Shown in pieces: positions 1 through 6,723 of a stretch of 6,837 nucleotides of DNA; position 1 is the stretch's first letter, and each line of letters begins with the position of its first letter. A model generated the notes under the pieces. That model worked only from the letters and a program-made list of their open reading frames with translations, had not been told where the DNA came from and did not search any database. Where the stretch lies: NCBI GenBank assembly GCA_043800545.1, contig JAZDMW010000082.1, positions 1 through 6,837 of the forward strand, written 5' to 3'. Source of the stretch: 1-14-0-20-39-34 sp043800545. Lineage in GTDB: Bacteria > Patescibacteriota > Patescibacteriia > Magasanikbacterales > UBA922. The position numbers were made by a program, and so were the translations under genes.

Positions 1-209
1 GTATTTTGTGGTGACTTGACGGGGTTTTACAAAAAAAAATTCGTATGTTGCACCCTTGGGTGTTTAGTTGGTCATATGATGAGTTTGATGGAAAAACCGC
101 TGTATGGGTTGGATGTTTGGGGATGTTTTTCTGGGGATTGCAAGTGATGCTCATTATTGCCATTTTTATATATATGCTTTTGTTAAGATTTTATATGGCA
201 ACGATATAG
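1..209 (+). pseudogene. 3' part of a small membrane protein gene, paralogue of the next gene, with an in-frame TGA (5' end outside window)
   Basis: Function unknown. Reading from base 3 gives I-L-W, then TGA (12-14), then LDGVLQKKI and about 55 further residues ending at TAG (207-209). This aligns without a gap to the C-terminal 64 residues of the protein at 255-659: 19 identities by my count, including W-x-LDG-x-LQKKI, G-x-x-AV-x-x-G, a shared IA in the last helix and a final RF. The TGA lies opposite Gly73 (GGA) of the neighbour. The last 35 or so residues form a hydrophobic segment, probably a membrane helix. Many codons for identical residues differ at the third base (GAC/GAT, GGG/GGT, TTA/TTG, ATT/ATA), so the copies diverged long ago under protein-level constraint. 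Under the standard code this is a broken gene; a recoded TGA, stop read-through or an assembly error are the alternatives. Starting at ATG 45 would lose the conserved LDG-x-LQKKI part. Confidence 0.6.
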
Positions 210-228
210 TCAATAATATTTTTTTAAA

Positions 229-251
229 TATAATAATTATATAAATAGAAT
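229..251 (+). promoter_or_regulatory. Possible -10 elements upstream of the small membrane protein gene
   Basis: The gap between the first gene's TAG and the next ATG is almost pure A/T. It holds TATAAT at 229-234, TATAAA at 240-245 and TAGAAT at 246-251. No convincing -35 box lies 16-18 bp upstream of any of them. The closeness of 240-251 to the ATG at 255 would give a very short or leaderless mRNA. AT-rich sequence makes chance matches likely, so this is weak. Confidence 0.3.
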
Positions 252-254
252 CAT

Positions 255-659
255 ATGCCAACAGGAGAACAAATGAGTACAATTCATGTAATTTTTCAAT
301 GGTCAAAGAATATTTTTTGGGTAAGTTTATGTTTAAATGTTGTATTGGGCATTGGATCATATTTTTTAAAAAACACAGAGTATACGTCAATTATAAAAAT
401 TGTTGACACTCTGACCATGATAAACTTTGCACTCACCCTCCTCATGTTTGGTGTATTTGTATTCACTTGGGGACTTGATGGTTATTTGCAAAAGAAAATA
501 TATATTCCATTTTGGAGTCCAATTAGCTCAGTAACTGGTTGGCAAGAGGGAAGAAGTGCAGTCATAAATGGAATTGTTTATGGAAGTATTGGGGCATTTT
601 ATACAATCTCTCTTATTGCTTTTCTTGTTTTTGTTTTAGTTAAGAGATTTACAGAATAG
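255..659 (+). CDS. Small three-helix membrane protein of unknown function
   Basis: I do not recognise the family. The 134-residue product has three hydrophobic segments, at about residues 19-38, 51-72 and 103-129, with a polar stretch between the second and third that contains WGLDG-x-LQKKI (72-82) and a GWQEGR turn (95-100). There is no clear signal peptide, lipobox or catalytic motif. It should sit in the cytoplasmic membrane. The preceding partial gene (1-209) is a paralogue covering its C-terminal half, so this is a tandem duplicate. The methyltransferase gene follows after 4 bases, which implies co-transcription but not a shared function. The start is uncertain: ATG 255 is preceded by T like the other starts here, but ATG 273 (128 residues) has AGGAGAA at 263-269 at a good distance and removes only a short polar stretch. 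All its glycines are GGN and it ends in TAG. Confidence 0.75.
   Translation: MPTGEQMSTIHVIFQWSKNIFWVSLCLNVVLGIGSYFLKNTEYTSIIKIVDTLTMINFALTLLMFGVFVFTWGLDGYLQKKIYIPFWSPISSVTGWQEGRSAVINGIVYGSIGAFYTISLIAFLVFVLVKRFTE
263..269 (+). promoter_or_regulatory. Shine-Dalgarno-like AGGAGAA supporting an alternative start at 273
   Basis: The core GGAG (264-267) is five bases from the ATG at 273 and is the best anti-SD match in front of any gene in this window. If it is used, translation begins at MSTIHVIF and the six residues from ATG 255 are not made. Because the other genes lack such a sequence, a chance match inside the coding sequence is also possible. Confidence 0.4.
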
Positions 660-663
660 ATAT

Positions 664-1671
664 ATGGCAAAAAAGAAAAAGAAACGAGGAATGAAGAATG
701 GTAGGAAACTCAGTTCAGATCTCCCAGAAAAATTTGTAGAAAGATTAGAAATGATCGTTGGACCTGTGCTCTGTGGAGAAATCCGCAGAACATTTAAGGA
801 TAAGCCAACGACTTTTCGTATTAATACCATAAAAGCAAAAAAGGAAGATGTCTTGAGAGATTTACAGGAAAAGGGTTTTAAGATGAAAAGAGTTTCTTGG
901 TATGGTGATGCTTTTATTTTACAGAATAAATCCAAGCGTGAACTGACGGAGCTTCCAATGTATGAAGAAGGGAAAATATATATACAGAGTCTCGCAAGTA
1001 TGGTTCCACCACTTATTTTGGATCCAAAGCCTGGTGAAAAGATTTTAGATTTGACAGCTGCTCCTGGAAGTAAAACATCTCAGATTGCTGCACTCATGGA
1101 ACAGACAGGGGAACTCATTGCGAACGAGCTGAACAAAGTTCGTTTTTTCCGCTTGCAACATAATATGGAAGCACTCGGAGTATCCAAAGAATTTCCAGAT
1201 TGGAAGTTTGTACTCCGTATGGAAGATGGTTCTGTACTTACAGAAGAATATCCACAGTATTTTGATAAAATTCTTTTGGATACTGTTTGTAGTGGAGAAG
1301 CAAGATTTATTGAAGGGTATCCAAAGAGTTATGGATATTGGAGTGAGAAAAAAATAAAGGCTTTAGTATATAGACAACAAAAACTCCTTTTTGCTGCCTG
1401 GAGTTCCCTGAAACCAGGTGGGACATTGGTATACTCAACCTGTACTCTTGCTCCAGAAGAGAATGAAATGAGAATCTCCAAATTAGTAGAAAGACTTGGG
1501 GAAGAAGCCGAAGTCATTTCTGTACAAATTGAAGGATTAGAAAAACTTCCGTCTATTCTTGAATGGAAAGAAAGAAAACTAAATCCCGAGGTAAAAAAGA
1601 CCTTGAGAATCCTCCCAACACAGGAAATTGAAGGGTTTTTTGTTGCGAAGATAAGAAAAAAAGGAGAATAG
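664..1671 (+). CDS. RsmB/NOP (NOL1/NOP2/Sun) family RNA cytosine-C5 methyltransferase
   Basis: S-adenosylmethionine-dependent enzyme predicted to make 5-methylcytosine in rRNA or tRNA in the cytoplasm; the exact target cannot be told. At 335 residues it is a compact form without the long C-terminal extension of RsmF. After a lysine-rich N-terminus comes the family's N-terminal region (PTTFRINT, about 48-55; YIQSLASMVPPLILDP, about 106-121). Then follow motif I (LDLTAAPGSKTSQ, from about 128; SAM binding), motif IV (LLDTVCSGEARF, Cys209) and motif VI (YSTCTLAPEENE, 257-268) with the predicted nucleophile Cys260. The domain ends with an EGFFVAKIRK strand typical of the family. Odd point: motif IV reads Val-Cys where the family nearly always has Pro-Cys. 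The gene starts 4 bases after the small membrane protein gene, with no Shine-Dalgarno sequence, and ends in TAG. The family call is firm; a specific gene name is not justified. Confidence 0.92.
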   Translation: MAKKKKKRGMKNGRKLSSDLPEKFVERLEMIVGPVLCGEIRRTFKDKPTTFRINTIKAKKEDVLRDLQEKGFKMKRVSWYGDAFILQNKSKRELTELPMYEEGKIYIQSLASMVPPLILDPKPGEKILDLTAAPGSKTSQIAALMEQTGELIANELNKVRFFRLQHNMEALGVSKEFPDWKFVLRMEDGSVLTEEYPQYFDKILLDTVCSGEARFIEGYPKSYGYWSEKKIKALVYRQQKLLFAAWSSLKPGGTLVYSTCTLAPEENEMRISKLVERLGEEAEVISVQIEGLEKLPSILEWKERKLNPEVKKTLRILPTQEIEGFFVAKIRKKGE

Positions 1672-1689
1672 TTGTTTTTCCTTTTTCTC

Positions 1690-1718
1690 TTGCCAACAAA
1701 CCCTTTTTTTGCTACAAT
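1690..1718 (+). promoter_or_regulatory. Sigma70-type promoter for the aspS operon
   Basis: TTGCCA (1690-1695) and TACAAT (1713-1718) are each one base from consensus and are separated by exactly 17 bp, in the only sizeable gap (1672-1786) of the window. Transcription would begin near 1725 and give an aspS leader of about 60 bases. A second -10-like TATAAT lies at 1753-1758, without a good -35. I see no hairpin terminator for the upstream methyltransferase gene and no T-box or other riboswitch-like structure in the leader. Confidence 0.6.
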
Positions 1719-1786
1719 AAAACAGTAAATTAAGGTTTTTTTTATTATTTCATATAATGGATTTTAAACGGTTTTAAGAAAAAAAT

Positions 1787-3553
1787 ATGTATAGATCACA
1801 TACATGCGGAGAACTTCGCCGTGAACATGTAGGAAAAGAAGTAATGCTTTCAGGTTGGGTACACAAGAGAAGAGATCTTGGTGGCCTTATTTTTGTGGAT
1901 TTAAGAGATAGATATGGAAGAACACAAATTGTTTTGGATCCAGAAAGTGTATCCAATTATGCTGTGGCAGAAGGTCTGAAGTATGAGTATGTGATTAAAA
2001 TTGTTGGAGAAGTCATTCTTCGTGATGAAAAAACAGTGAATAAAGAGATGGAAACAGGAGAGATTGAAGTAAAAGCAAAAAGTGTAGAAGTATTGAGTAC
2101 TGCAAAAACACTTCCTTTTGAAATTTTTGAATCAAAAAAAGGTGAAGAAGATGAAGAACTTCGTTTGAAGTATCGTTATCTTGAGCTTCGTCGAGAGAAG
2201 TTAAAAGAAAATATATTGTTTCGAGCAAAAATGGTGAAGTATATTCGCGAATTCATGGATGACCGTGGCTTCGTAGATGTTGCAACACCAATTCTCACTG
2301 TGAGTTCACCAGAGGGAGCAAGAGATTTTTTGGTTCCAAGTAGATTGCATCCTGGAAAATTTTATGCACTTCCACAAGCACCTCAACAATATAAACAATT
2401 GCTCATGGTTGCTGGTTTTGATAGATATTACCAAATTGCACCTTGTATGCGAGATGAGGATCCTCGTGCAGATCGTTCACCAGGAGAGTTTTATCAGCTG
2501 GATTGTGAAACGAGTTTTCTCGAAAAAGAAGAATTTTTCCAACTCATGGAACCATTATTTATTGAACTGACAGAAAAAGTTGCCGGAAAAACAGTGCTTC
2601 ACAAACCATTCCCTCGTATTTCATACAAAGAGTGTATGGAAAAATATGGAGTAGATAGACCGGATCTTCGTTTTGGAATGGAAATACAAGAAGTGACTGA
2701 ATGGGCAAAGGGTACAGATTTTAAAGTATTCACAGAAGCAGAACATGTTCGTGTTTTAGTAATTCCTGGTGGAGAAAATTTTAGTAGAAAAGAAATTGAT
2801 GGAGAATTCACAGATGTTGCAAAACGTGCACGTGCAAAAGGACTTGCATGGGTAAAATATGTTGATGGGAAATTTGAAGGTGGTGTGGCTAAATTCCTTG
2901 AGGGAAATGCTGGTGATACTTTGAAAGAAAAATTATCCCTGAAAGAAAATGCAATTCTTTTCTTTGGTGCTGATGATTGGGAAATTTCTGCAAAAAGTCT
3001 TGGTGCTGTAAGAGATCTCGTTGGAGAAAAAATGAATTTAAAGGATCCAAAAGTTATTGCATGGGCATGGATTGTAGATTTTCCAATGTATGAAAAGAAT
3101 CCAGATACGGGAGCAATAGATTTTGGACATAATCCTTTCTCTATGCCAGTTGGTGGTATGGAAGCTCTTATGACGAAAAATCCTTTGGATATTTCTGGTG
3201 ATCAGTATGATATTATTGCAAATGGATTGGAATTGTCTTCTGGAGCAGTACGAAACAAGGATCCAGAAATAATGTATAAGGCTTTTGAACTCGCAGGATA
3301 CAATAAAGAACAGGTAAATGCAAAATTTGGACACATGATTGATGCTTTTGAGTATGGTGCTCCGCCACATTGTGGATTTGCTCCTGGTATAGAAAGATTA
3401 GTTATGTTGCTTCAAGGGGAAAAGAATATCCGTACAGTTATGGCATTTCCAAAAAATCAGAAGGCAGAAGAACCTATGATGGGAAGTCCGTCTTTTGTAG
3501 ATGATGCTCAATTGAAAGAAATTGGAATACAGGTTCGTAAACAAGAAAAATAA
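1787..3553 (+). CDS. aspS: Aspartyl-tRNA synthetase (bacterial type, with GAD domain)
   Basis: Class II synthetase that charges tRNA-Asp with aspartate in the cytoplasm. The 588 residues match the usual bacterial length. Order: N-terminal OB-fold anticodon-binding domain (about 1-105, with GWVHKRRDLGGLIFVDLRDR at 23-42); class II catalytic core with RAKMVKYIREFMDDRGFVDV and TPEG-like SSPEGARDFLVPSR; motif 2 with RDEDPRADRSPGEFYQLD, Arg222 being the ATP-binding arginine; the bacterial GAD insertion (about 318-415, ending near FFGADDWEISAKSLGAVRDL); and motif 3 GIERLVMLL with Arg537. The C-terminus NIRTVMAFPKNQ is typical. Leu31 matches E. coli rather than the His of non-discriminating Pseudomonas AspRS, a weak hint that this enzyme is specific for tRNA-Asp. 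It is first in the run behind the 1690-1718 promoter, has no Shine-Dalgarno sequence, ends in TAA and is followed by the GT2 gene after 3 bases. Confidence 0.98.
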   Translation: MYRSHTCGELRREHVGKEVMLSGWVHKRRDLGGLIFVDLRDRYGRTQIVLDPESVSNYAVAEGLKYEYVIKIVGEVILRDEKTVNKEMETGEIEVKAKSVEVLSTAKTLPFEIFESKKGEEDEELRLKYRYLELRREKLKENILFRAKMVKYIREFMDDRGFVDVATPILTVSSPEGARDFLVPSRLHPGKFYALPQAPQQYKQLLMVAGFDRYYQIAPCMRDEDPRADRSPGEFYQLDCETSFLEKEEFFQLMEPLFIELTEKVAGKTVLHKPFPRISYKECMEKYGVDRPDLRFGMEIQEVTEWAKGTDFKVFTEAEHVRVLVIPGGENFSRKEIDGEFTDVAKRARAKGLAWVKYVDGKFEGGVAKFLEGNAGDTLKEKLSLKENAILFFGADDWEISAKSLGAVRDLVGEKMNLKDPKVIAWAWIVDFPMYEKNPDTGAIDFGHNPFSMPVGGMEALMTKNPLDISGDQYDIIANGLELSSGAVRNKDPEIMYKAFELAGYNKEQVNAKFGHMIDAFEYGAPPHCGFAPGIERLVMLLQGEKNIRTVMAFPKNQKAEEPMMGSPSFVDDAQLKEIGIQVRKQEK

Positions 3554-3556
3554 TAT

Positions 3557-4297
3557 ATGAGTTTTTCCCTTATCATTCCAGTATACAACGGGGAAAAATA
3601 TTTACCTCAAACACTGAAAGAGCTGGAGGTATTTTGCCGTACATCACCAAATGTACGGCAAATTATTTTTGTGAATGATGGAAGTACTGATACTACCAAA
3701 AAAATATTTGAAGATTTTGATTCGGGAAAACACAAGAATATATTTTCTTTTTATACATGCGAAAAGAATTCTGGAAAAGGATATGCAATACAATATGGTA
3801 TAACAAAAGTGAATCCAGATGTGGATTATGTCGTTTTTACTGATGTAGAAATTCCTTATGGATTGGATTGTATTTCTGATGGGCTAAAAAAATTAGAAGA
3901 AGGATTTCATATTATTATTGGAGATAGAACACAGAATATGAAATCACAGTATTCTCCCTATAGAAAATTCTTTACCAAAATATTTCGTTTTTTTATTCCA
4001 AAAAAAATACGTCATATTCATGATACCCAAAGTGGAATGAAAATGTTTCAAAAAGATGTGGCAGAAAAAATGTTTTCTTGTTTGCATACTTTTCGTTGGG
4101 TTTTTGATATTGAAATCCTTCTCATGGCAACACAGAATGGATATAACATTTATGAACTCCCGGTACAGTTAAAAGATTCTGAAGTAAAAGGAAAAGGGGG
4201 AGTGAGTTTCCAGAAACATAGTAAAGGTATTTTAAAGGATATGTGTAAAATACAATGGTATGACAAAAAAGGTGATTACTGCTTTAAGAAAAAATAA
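3557..4297 (+). CDS. Family 2 glycosyltransferase, polyprenyl-phosphate mannose/glucose synthase-like
   Basis: GT-A fold enzyme predicted to transfer a sugar from a nucleotide-sugar to a polyprenyl-phosphate carrier at the cytoplasmic face of the membrane. Of 246 residues, visible elements are the N-terminal SLIIPVYNGEKYLPQTL, FVNDGSTD (38-45, nucleotide binding), NSGKGYAIQYG (71-81), TDVEIPYG (95-102) at the place of the metal-binding DxD, IGDR (121-124), DTQSGMKMF (156-164) and WVFDIEIL (181-188). These are the dolichol-phosphate-mannose-synthase/DPMS-like signatures. The DxD position is Asp-Val-Glu. There is no C-terminal membrane helix, so the protein is soluble or peripheral. It begins 3 bases after aspS and its end overlaps the GT-C gene by 38 bases, suggesting coupled translation and a donor-synthase/transferase pair. 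A perfect hairpin (3633-3662) lies inside codons 26-36. Which sugar is used cannot be read from the sequence. Confidence 0.9.
   Translation: MSFSLIIPVYNGEKYLPQTLKELEVFCRTSPNVRQIIFVNDGSTDTTKKIFEDFDSGKHKNIFSFYTCEKNSGKGYAIQYGITKVNPDVDYVVFTDVEIPYGLDCISDGLKKLEEGFHIIIGDRTQNMKSQYSPYRKFFTKIFRFFIPKKIRHIHDTQSGMKMFQKDVAEKMFSCLHTFRWVFDIEILLMATQNGYNIYELPVQLKDSEVKGKGGVSFQKHSKGILKDMCKIQWYDKKGDYCFKKK
3633..3662 (+). repeat. Perfect 12-bp inverted repeat with T-rich tail inside the GT2 coding sequence
   Basis: The left arm TTTGCCGTACAT (3633-3644) and right arm ATGTACGGCAAA (3651-3662) are exact reverse complements around the loop CACCAA. TTATTTTT (3663-3670) follows directly. The shape is that of an intrinsic terminator or attenuator read on the + strand, about 75 bases after the GT2 start. 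On the opposite strand the flank is not T-rich. The arms encode part of F-C-R-T-S-P-N-V-R-Q, including a CGG arginine codon that is uncommon here. The repeat is certain; a regulatory role is inference. Confidence 0.85.
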
Positions 4298-6002
4298 ACG
4301 GAATATTATTTCATTCCTTCTTCTCATGGGAATTGGAGTTTTTTGTTATTATAAAACACTTTTTATTGGTTTTTTGAGTGATGATTTCCACATGCTTTCC
4401 ATAGCAAAAGAGTTTTCTCCATTTTGGAAATATTTTAGTACGAATATTATAGGGGAGAGGGTCGGAAGTTCGTATGGTCCAATCATGAATATATTTTTTG
4501 AATTGGAATATACTTTGTTTGGATTACAAGCATTTTGGTATCATGTTGTCAGTACTTTGTTCTTTGTGAGTACAGGATTTTTACTTGCACAATTGGTATA
4601 TAAATTAAGCAAAAATTATATCATAGGTATTGGAAGTGGAATATTGTTTCTTCTGCTTCCAAATCATGTAGAAGCGGTTTCCTGGATTGCTGTTTTGCCT
4701 CATCTTTTCGCGACTTTTCTCTTTCTTCTTGGTATTTATTTTTATTTCCTTTTCATGGAAAAGGAAGAAAATAGATTATATATTTTTTCTTTTATATTTT
4801 TCACAGCATCCCTTCTCACCAAAGAAATTGGAATAACATTTATAGGAATATTGTTTTTGTTGGAATTGTTTTTTGGAAAGAGAAATATAACCTGTGAAAA
4901 AAAAATACTTCGGAAAGTAAATTGTATACAAAATAAAATATGGAAAGAAAAAATAGCTCAAGTATTTTCTTTTGTATACACCCTTGTTAAACGTCTTGCT
5001 CCGTTTCTCGTCCTTCTTGGAACATATATATTTTTGCGTGCTTATGCTACGGGTTCGTTGTTCGGGTATTATGCCAAGCCACAGTTAGAAATAAATATTG
5101 CAAAGATGTGGCATATGTTTTTGGAGTTGGGGGCAAGTATGTTTGTGTCTTTTGAAAAACGATTGGTCCTTGTAAAATACGCAGAAGAACATATATTTTT
5201 ATTTTTTATTCTCATTGGCCTCATCCTCGGATTCAGTTTTTGGAGAGCAAAAAAACAGAGAAAACAGCTTTTATTTTTTGTGTTTTCATATTGTATTGTA
5301 TCGCTTCCATATTTGGATCTTCTCTTGAATCCAATCAATAATGAAGGAGAACGGTATGCATACTTAATGAGTGTATTTTTTGCACCTGCCGTTGCATTGG
5401 TGTTGTATCAGGTGTTTTCCCATATGAAATCTCAGAAAGAACTTTTTTTTCTTGGTATATTGTGTACAAACTTTTTGTTTTTTCCACAAATACAGAAAAA
5501 AGTTGAAGATTGGAGAAGTGCAGGTGTTCTCACACAGGGGTTACTCGAGAGTGCAAAAGAATTGAAATTCATTGATGGAGAATATACCTATTTTATTGGA
5601 ATTCCAGATAATGTAGCAGGAGCGCAAGTCATGAGAAATGCGGTAAAAGAAGCTTTGCATTTGTTTTCTCAAAAAGAAAAAATTTCTGGGGAACGGATTC
5701 TCCTGTTTACGTATTTTAACAATGATACTCTTGATACCAAGATAAATATATTTCAAGAAAATGGGAAAATAGTACTTCGGGAGGAAAATAATAAACGAGT
5801 ATTTACAGGTTTCCCAGAATGGAAGACACAATTTGCCACTTTTTCTTTGGAGGAATTTGAGAAAGTAGGGAATACAGGAACAGGGATTGTAATAGAAGGG
5901 GATGTGTTGGAGAATATCCAAGATATAACATTTTCTTTTCTATTCGTGTCTGAAGGAAAATTTCACAAGGTATACCTTGAAAATATTGAAGATAAATGGT
6001 AA
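4260..6002 (+). CDS. TMTC-like GT-C membrane glycosyltransferase
   Basis: Multi-pass membrane protein of 580 residues, predicted to move a sugar from a lipid-phosphate donor to a protein or glycan acceptor on the outer face of the membrane. About ten hydrophobic helices span roughly 15-410, followed by a soluble region of about 170 residues. Family-like elements: FLSDDFH (39-44), with Asp41/Asp42 in the first external loop as in GT-C enzymes; LFGLQAFWYHVVSTLF (87-101); LLLPNHVEAVSWIA (131-144); TKE (187-189); and GERYAYLMSVFFAP (363-376). These resemble bacterial proteins with the TMTC/O-mannosyltransferase-like region (the HP-H-EAVAW, KE and ERY-YLPS patterns). No TPR repeats are evident; the C-terminal part has DWRSAG (417-422) and PDNVAGAQVMRNAVKEAL (449-466). 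A long lysine-rich loop with two Cys lies at about 205-235. The start overlaps the GT2 gene by 38 bases; the next ATG (codon 23) would cut the first helix. Substrate and acceptor are unknown. Confidence 0.8.
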   Translation: MTKKVITALRKNKRNIISFLLLMGIGVFCYYKTLFIGFLSDDFHMLSIAKEFSPFWKYFSTNIIGERVGSSYGPIMNIFFELEYTLFGLQAFWYHVVSTLFFVSTGFLLAQLVYKLSKNYIIGIGSGILFLLLPNHVEAVSWIAVLPHLFATFLFLLGIYFYFLFMEKEENRLYIFSFIFFTASLLTKEIGITFIGILFLLELFFGKRNITCEKKILRKVNCIQNKIWKEKIAQVFSFVYTLVKRLAPFLVLLGTYIFLRAYATGSLFGYYAKPQLEINIAKMWHMFLELGASMFVSFEKRLVLVKYAEEHIFLFFILIGLILGFSFWRAKKQRKQLLFFVFSYCIVSLPYLDLLLNPINNEGERYAYLMSVFFAPAVALVLYQVFSHMKSQKELFFLGILCTNFLFFPQIQKKVEDWRSAGVLTQGLLESAKELKFIDGEYTYFIGIPDNVAGAQVMRNAVKEALHLFSQKEKISGERILLFTYFNNDTLDTKINIFQENGKIVLREENNKRVFTGFPEWKTQFATFSLEEFEKVGNTGTGIVIEGDVLENIQDITFSFLFVSEGKFHKVYLENIEDKW

Positions 6003-6021
6003 AATACACAAGATACATTGT

Positions 6022-6723
6022 ATGCAACAAGAGTTTGTAACAAAACAATTTAGTGGCCCACTGGATTTGCTTCTTTCTCTCCTTGATGAAGAAAAATTGG
6101 ATATTACAGACATCGCTTTGTCTGAAGTGACTGAGCAGTATTTGCACCATGTGGAGAATTTGGAAGAAAAGGATGCCGAGGAATTGGTAGATTTTTTAGT
6201 CATAGCAGCAAAGCTGGTTTTATTGAAATCTAAAAAACTTCTTCCACAACTCATGCCTGAGGAAGAAAGTGGAGTGAGTTTAGAAGAACAGCTTCGCTTG
6301 TACAAAAAGTTTGTTGAAGCGAGTAAAGAAATACAAAAGCATTGGGATTCTAGAGAAAAATCAGTATTTCGTATTGAACCTCCAAGGAAAGCTGAAGGTT
6401 TTGTATCTCCAGAAAATTTGGATATTTCTGCTTTGCATGAATCATTTTCCAAATTAGTACAAAGACTCAAACCAATGAAACCCTTGCCACAGACAACGAT
6501 TGATCGTGCTGTGTCAATGAAACAAAAAATTACTGCGATTCATGATTTGTTGAAAACAAAAAAGAAAGCATATTTTTTTGATGTTGTAGAAAATGCAAAA
6601 AATAAAACAGATGTGATTGTAAGTTTTCTTGCTTTGCTCGAACTTGTGAAGCAAAAAACAGTTTTATTAAAACAAGATGATACTTTTAGTGATATTCTTA
6701 TTGAAAAGTATCAAGGAAATTGA
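6022..6723 (+). CDS. scpA: Segregation and condensation protein A (kleisin)
   Basis: ScpA is the kleisin that bridges the SMC dimer and binds ScpB, for chromosome condensation and segregation on the nucleoid. The product has 233 residues. The N-terminal domain is characteristic: FSGPLDLLLSLLDEEKLDITDIALSEVTEQYL, then DAEELVDFLVIAAKLVLLKSKKLLP, the helices that contact the SMC neck. A charged, variable middle follows, and the C-terminus (TDVIVSFLALLELVKQKTV) is the winged-helix part that meets the SMC head. I chose ATG 6022, giving MQQEFVTKQFSGPLDLL, over an upstream in-frame TTG at 5977: it fits the family N-terminus and leaves a 19-base gap after the GT-C gene instead of an overlap. It ends in TGA immediately followed by an in-frame TAA (6724-6726), so reading TGA as sense would add only one residue. 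scpB follows after 12 bases. Confidence 0.95.
   Translation: MQQEFVTKQFSGPLDLLLSLLDEEKLDITDIALSEVTEQYLHHVENLEEKDAEELVDFLVIAAKLVLLKSKKLLPQLMPEEESGVSLEEQLRLYKKFVEASKEIQKHWDSREKSVFRIEPPRKAEGFVSPENLDISALHESFSKLVQRLKPMKPLPQTTIDRAVSMKQKITAIHDLLKTKKKAYFFDVVENAKNKTDVIVSFLALLELVKQKTVLLKQDDTFSDILIEKYQGN

Noticed and set aside
31..39. Run of nine A as a frameshift or slippage site in the broken paralogue
   Set aside because: The alignment to the intact paralogue stays in one frame on both sides of the run, so no frameshift is needed.
1..147. Another open frame from base 1 to TGA 145-147 (48 codons)
   Set aside because: Its product is cysteine-rich and resembles nothing, whereas the frame starting at base 3 aligns without gaps to the neighbouring protein. 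It is a shadow frame.
636..935. Open frame on the - strand opposite the methyltransferase start
   Set aside because: Its Phe- and Ser-rich product is the reverse reading of the lysine-rich N-terminus; no start signals or family resemblance.
1654..1689. Possible terminator formed by an A-rich stretch and the following T/C-rich stretch around the methyltransferase stop codon
   Set aside because: Pairing needs bulges and is almost all A-T with only two or three G-C pairs; no stable hairpin followed by a T run is present.
3633..3662. The GT2 inverted repeat as a DNA-uptake sequence or insertion scar
   Set aside because: I found no other copy of TGCCGTAC in the window, no target duplication, and the protein reads normally through it.
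5977..6021. Upstream extension of scpA from TTG 5977
   Set aside because: It begins at TTG, overlaps the GT-C gene by 26 bases and adds 15 residues with no place in the ScpA N-terminus; ATG 6022 fits the family better.
5940..6470. Long open frame on the - strand opposite scpA (176 codons)
   Set aside because: It lies antisense to an unmistakable scpA and the end of the GT-C gene, and its low-complexity Ser-rich product is what the reverse of such a gene gives.
255..6723. Full code-25 (UGA=Gly) genome
   Set aside because: Six intact genes with about 135 glycines contain no in-frame TGA, which is not expected where UGA is a regular glycine codon. Only a rare or local effect remains possible.
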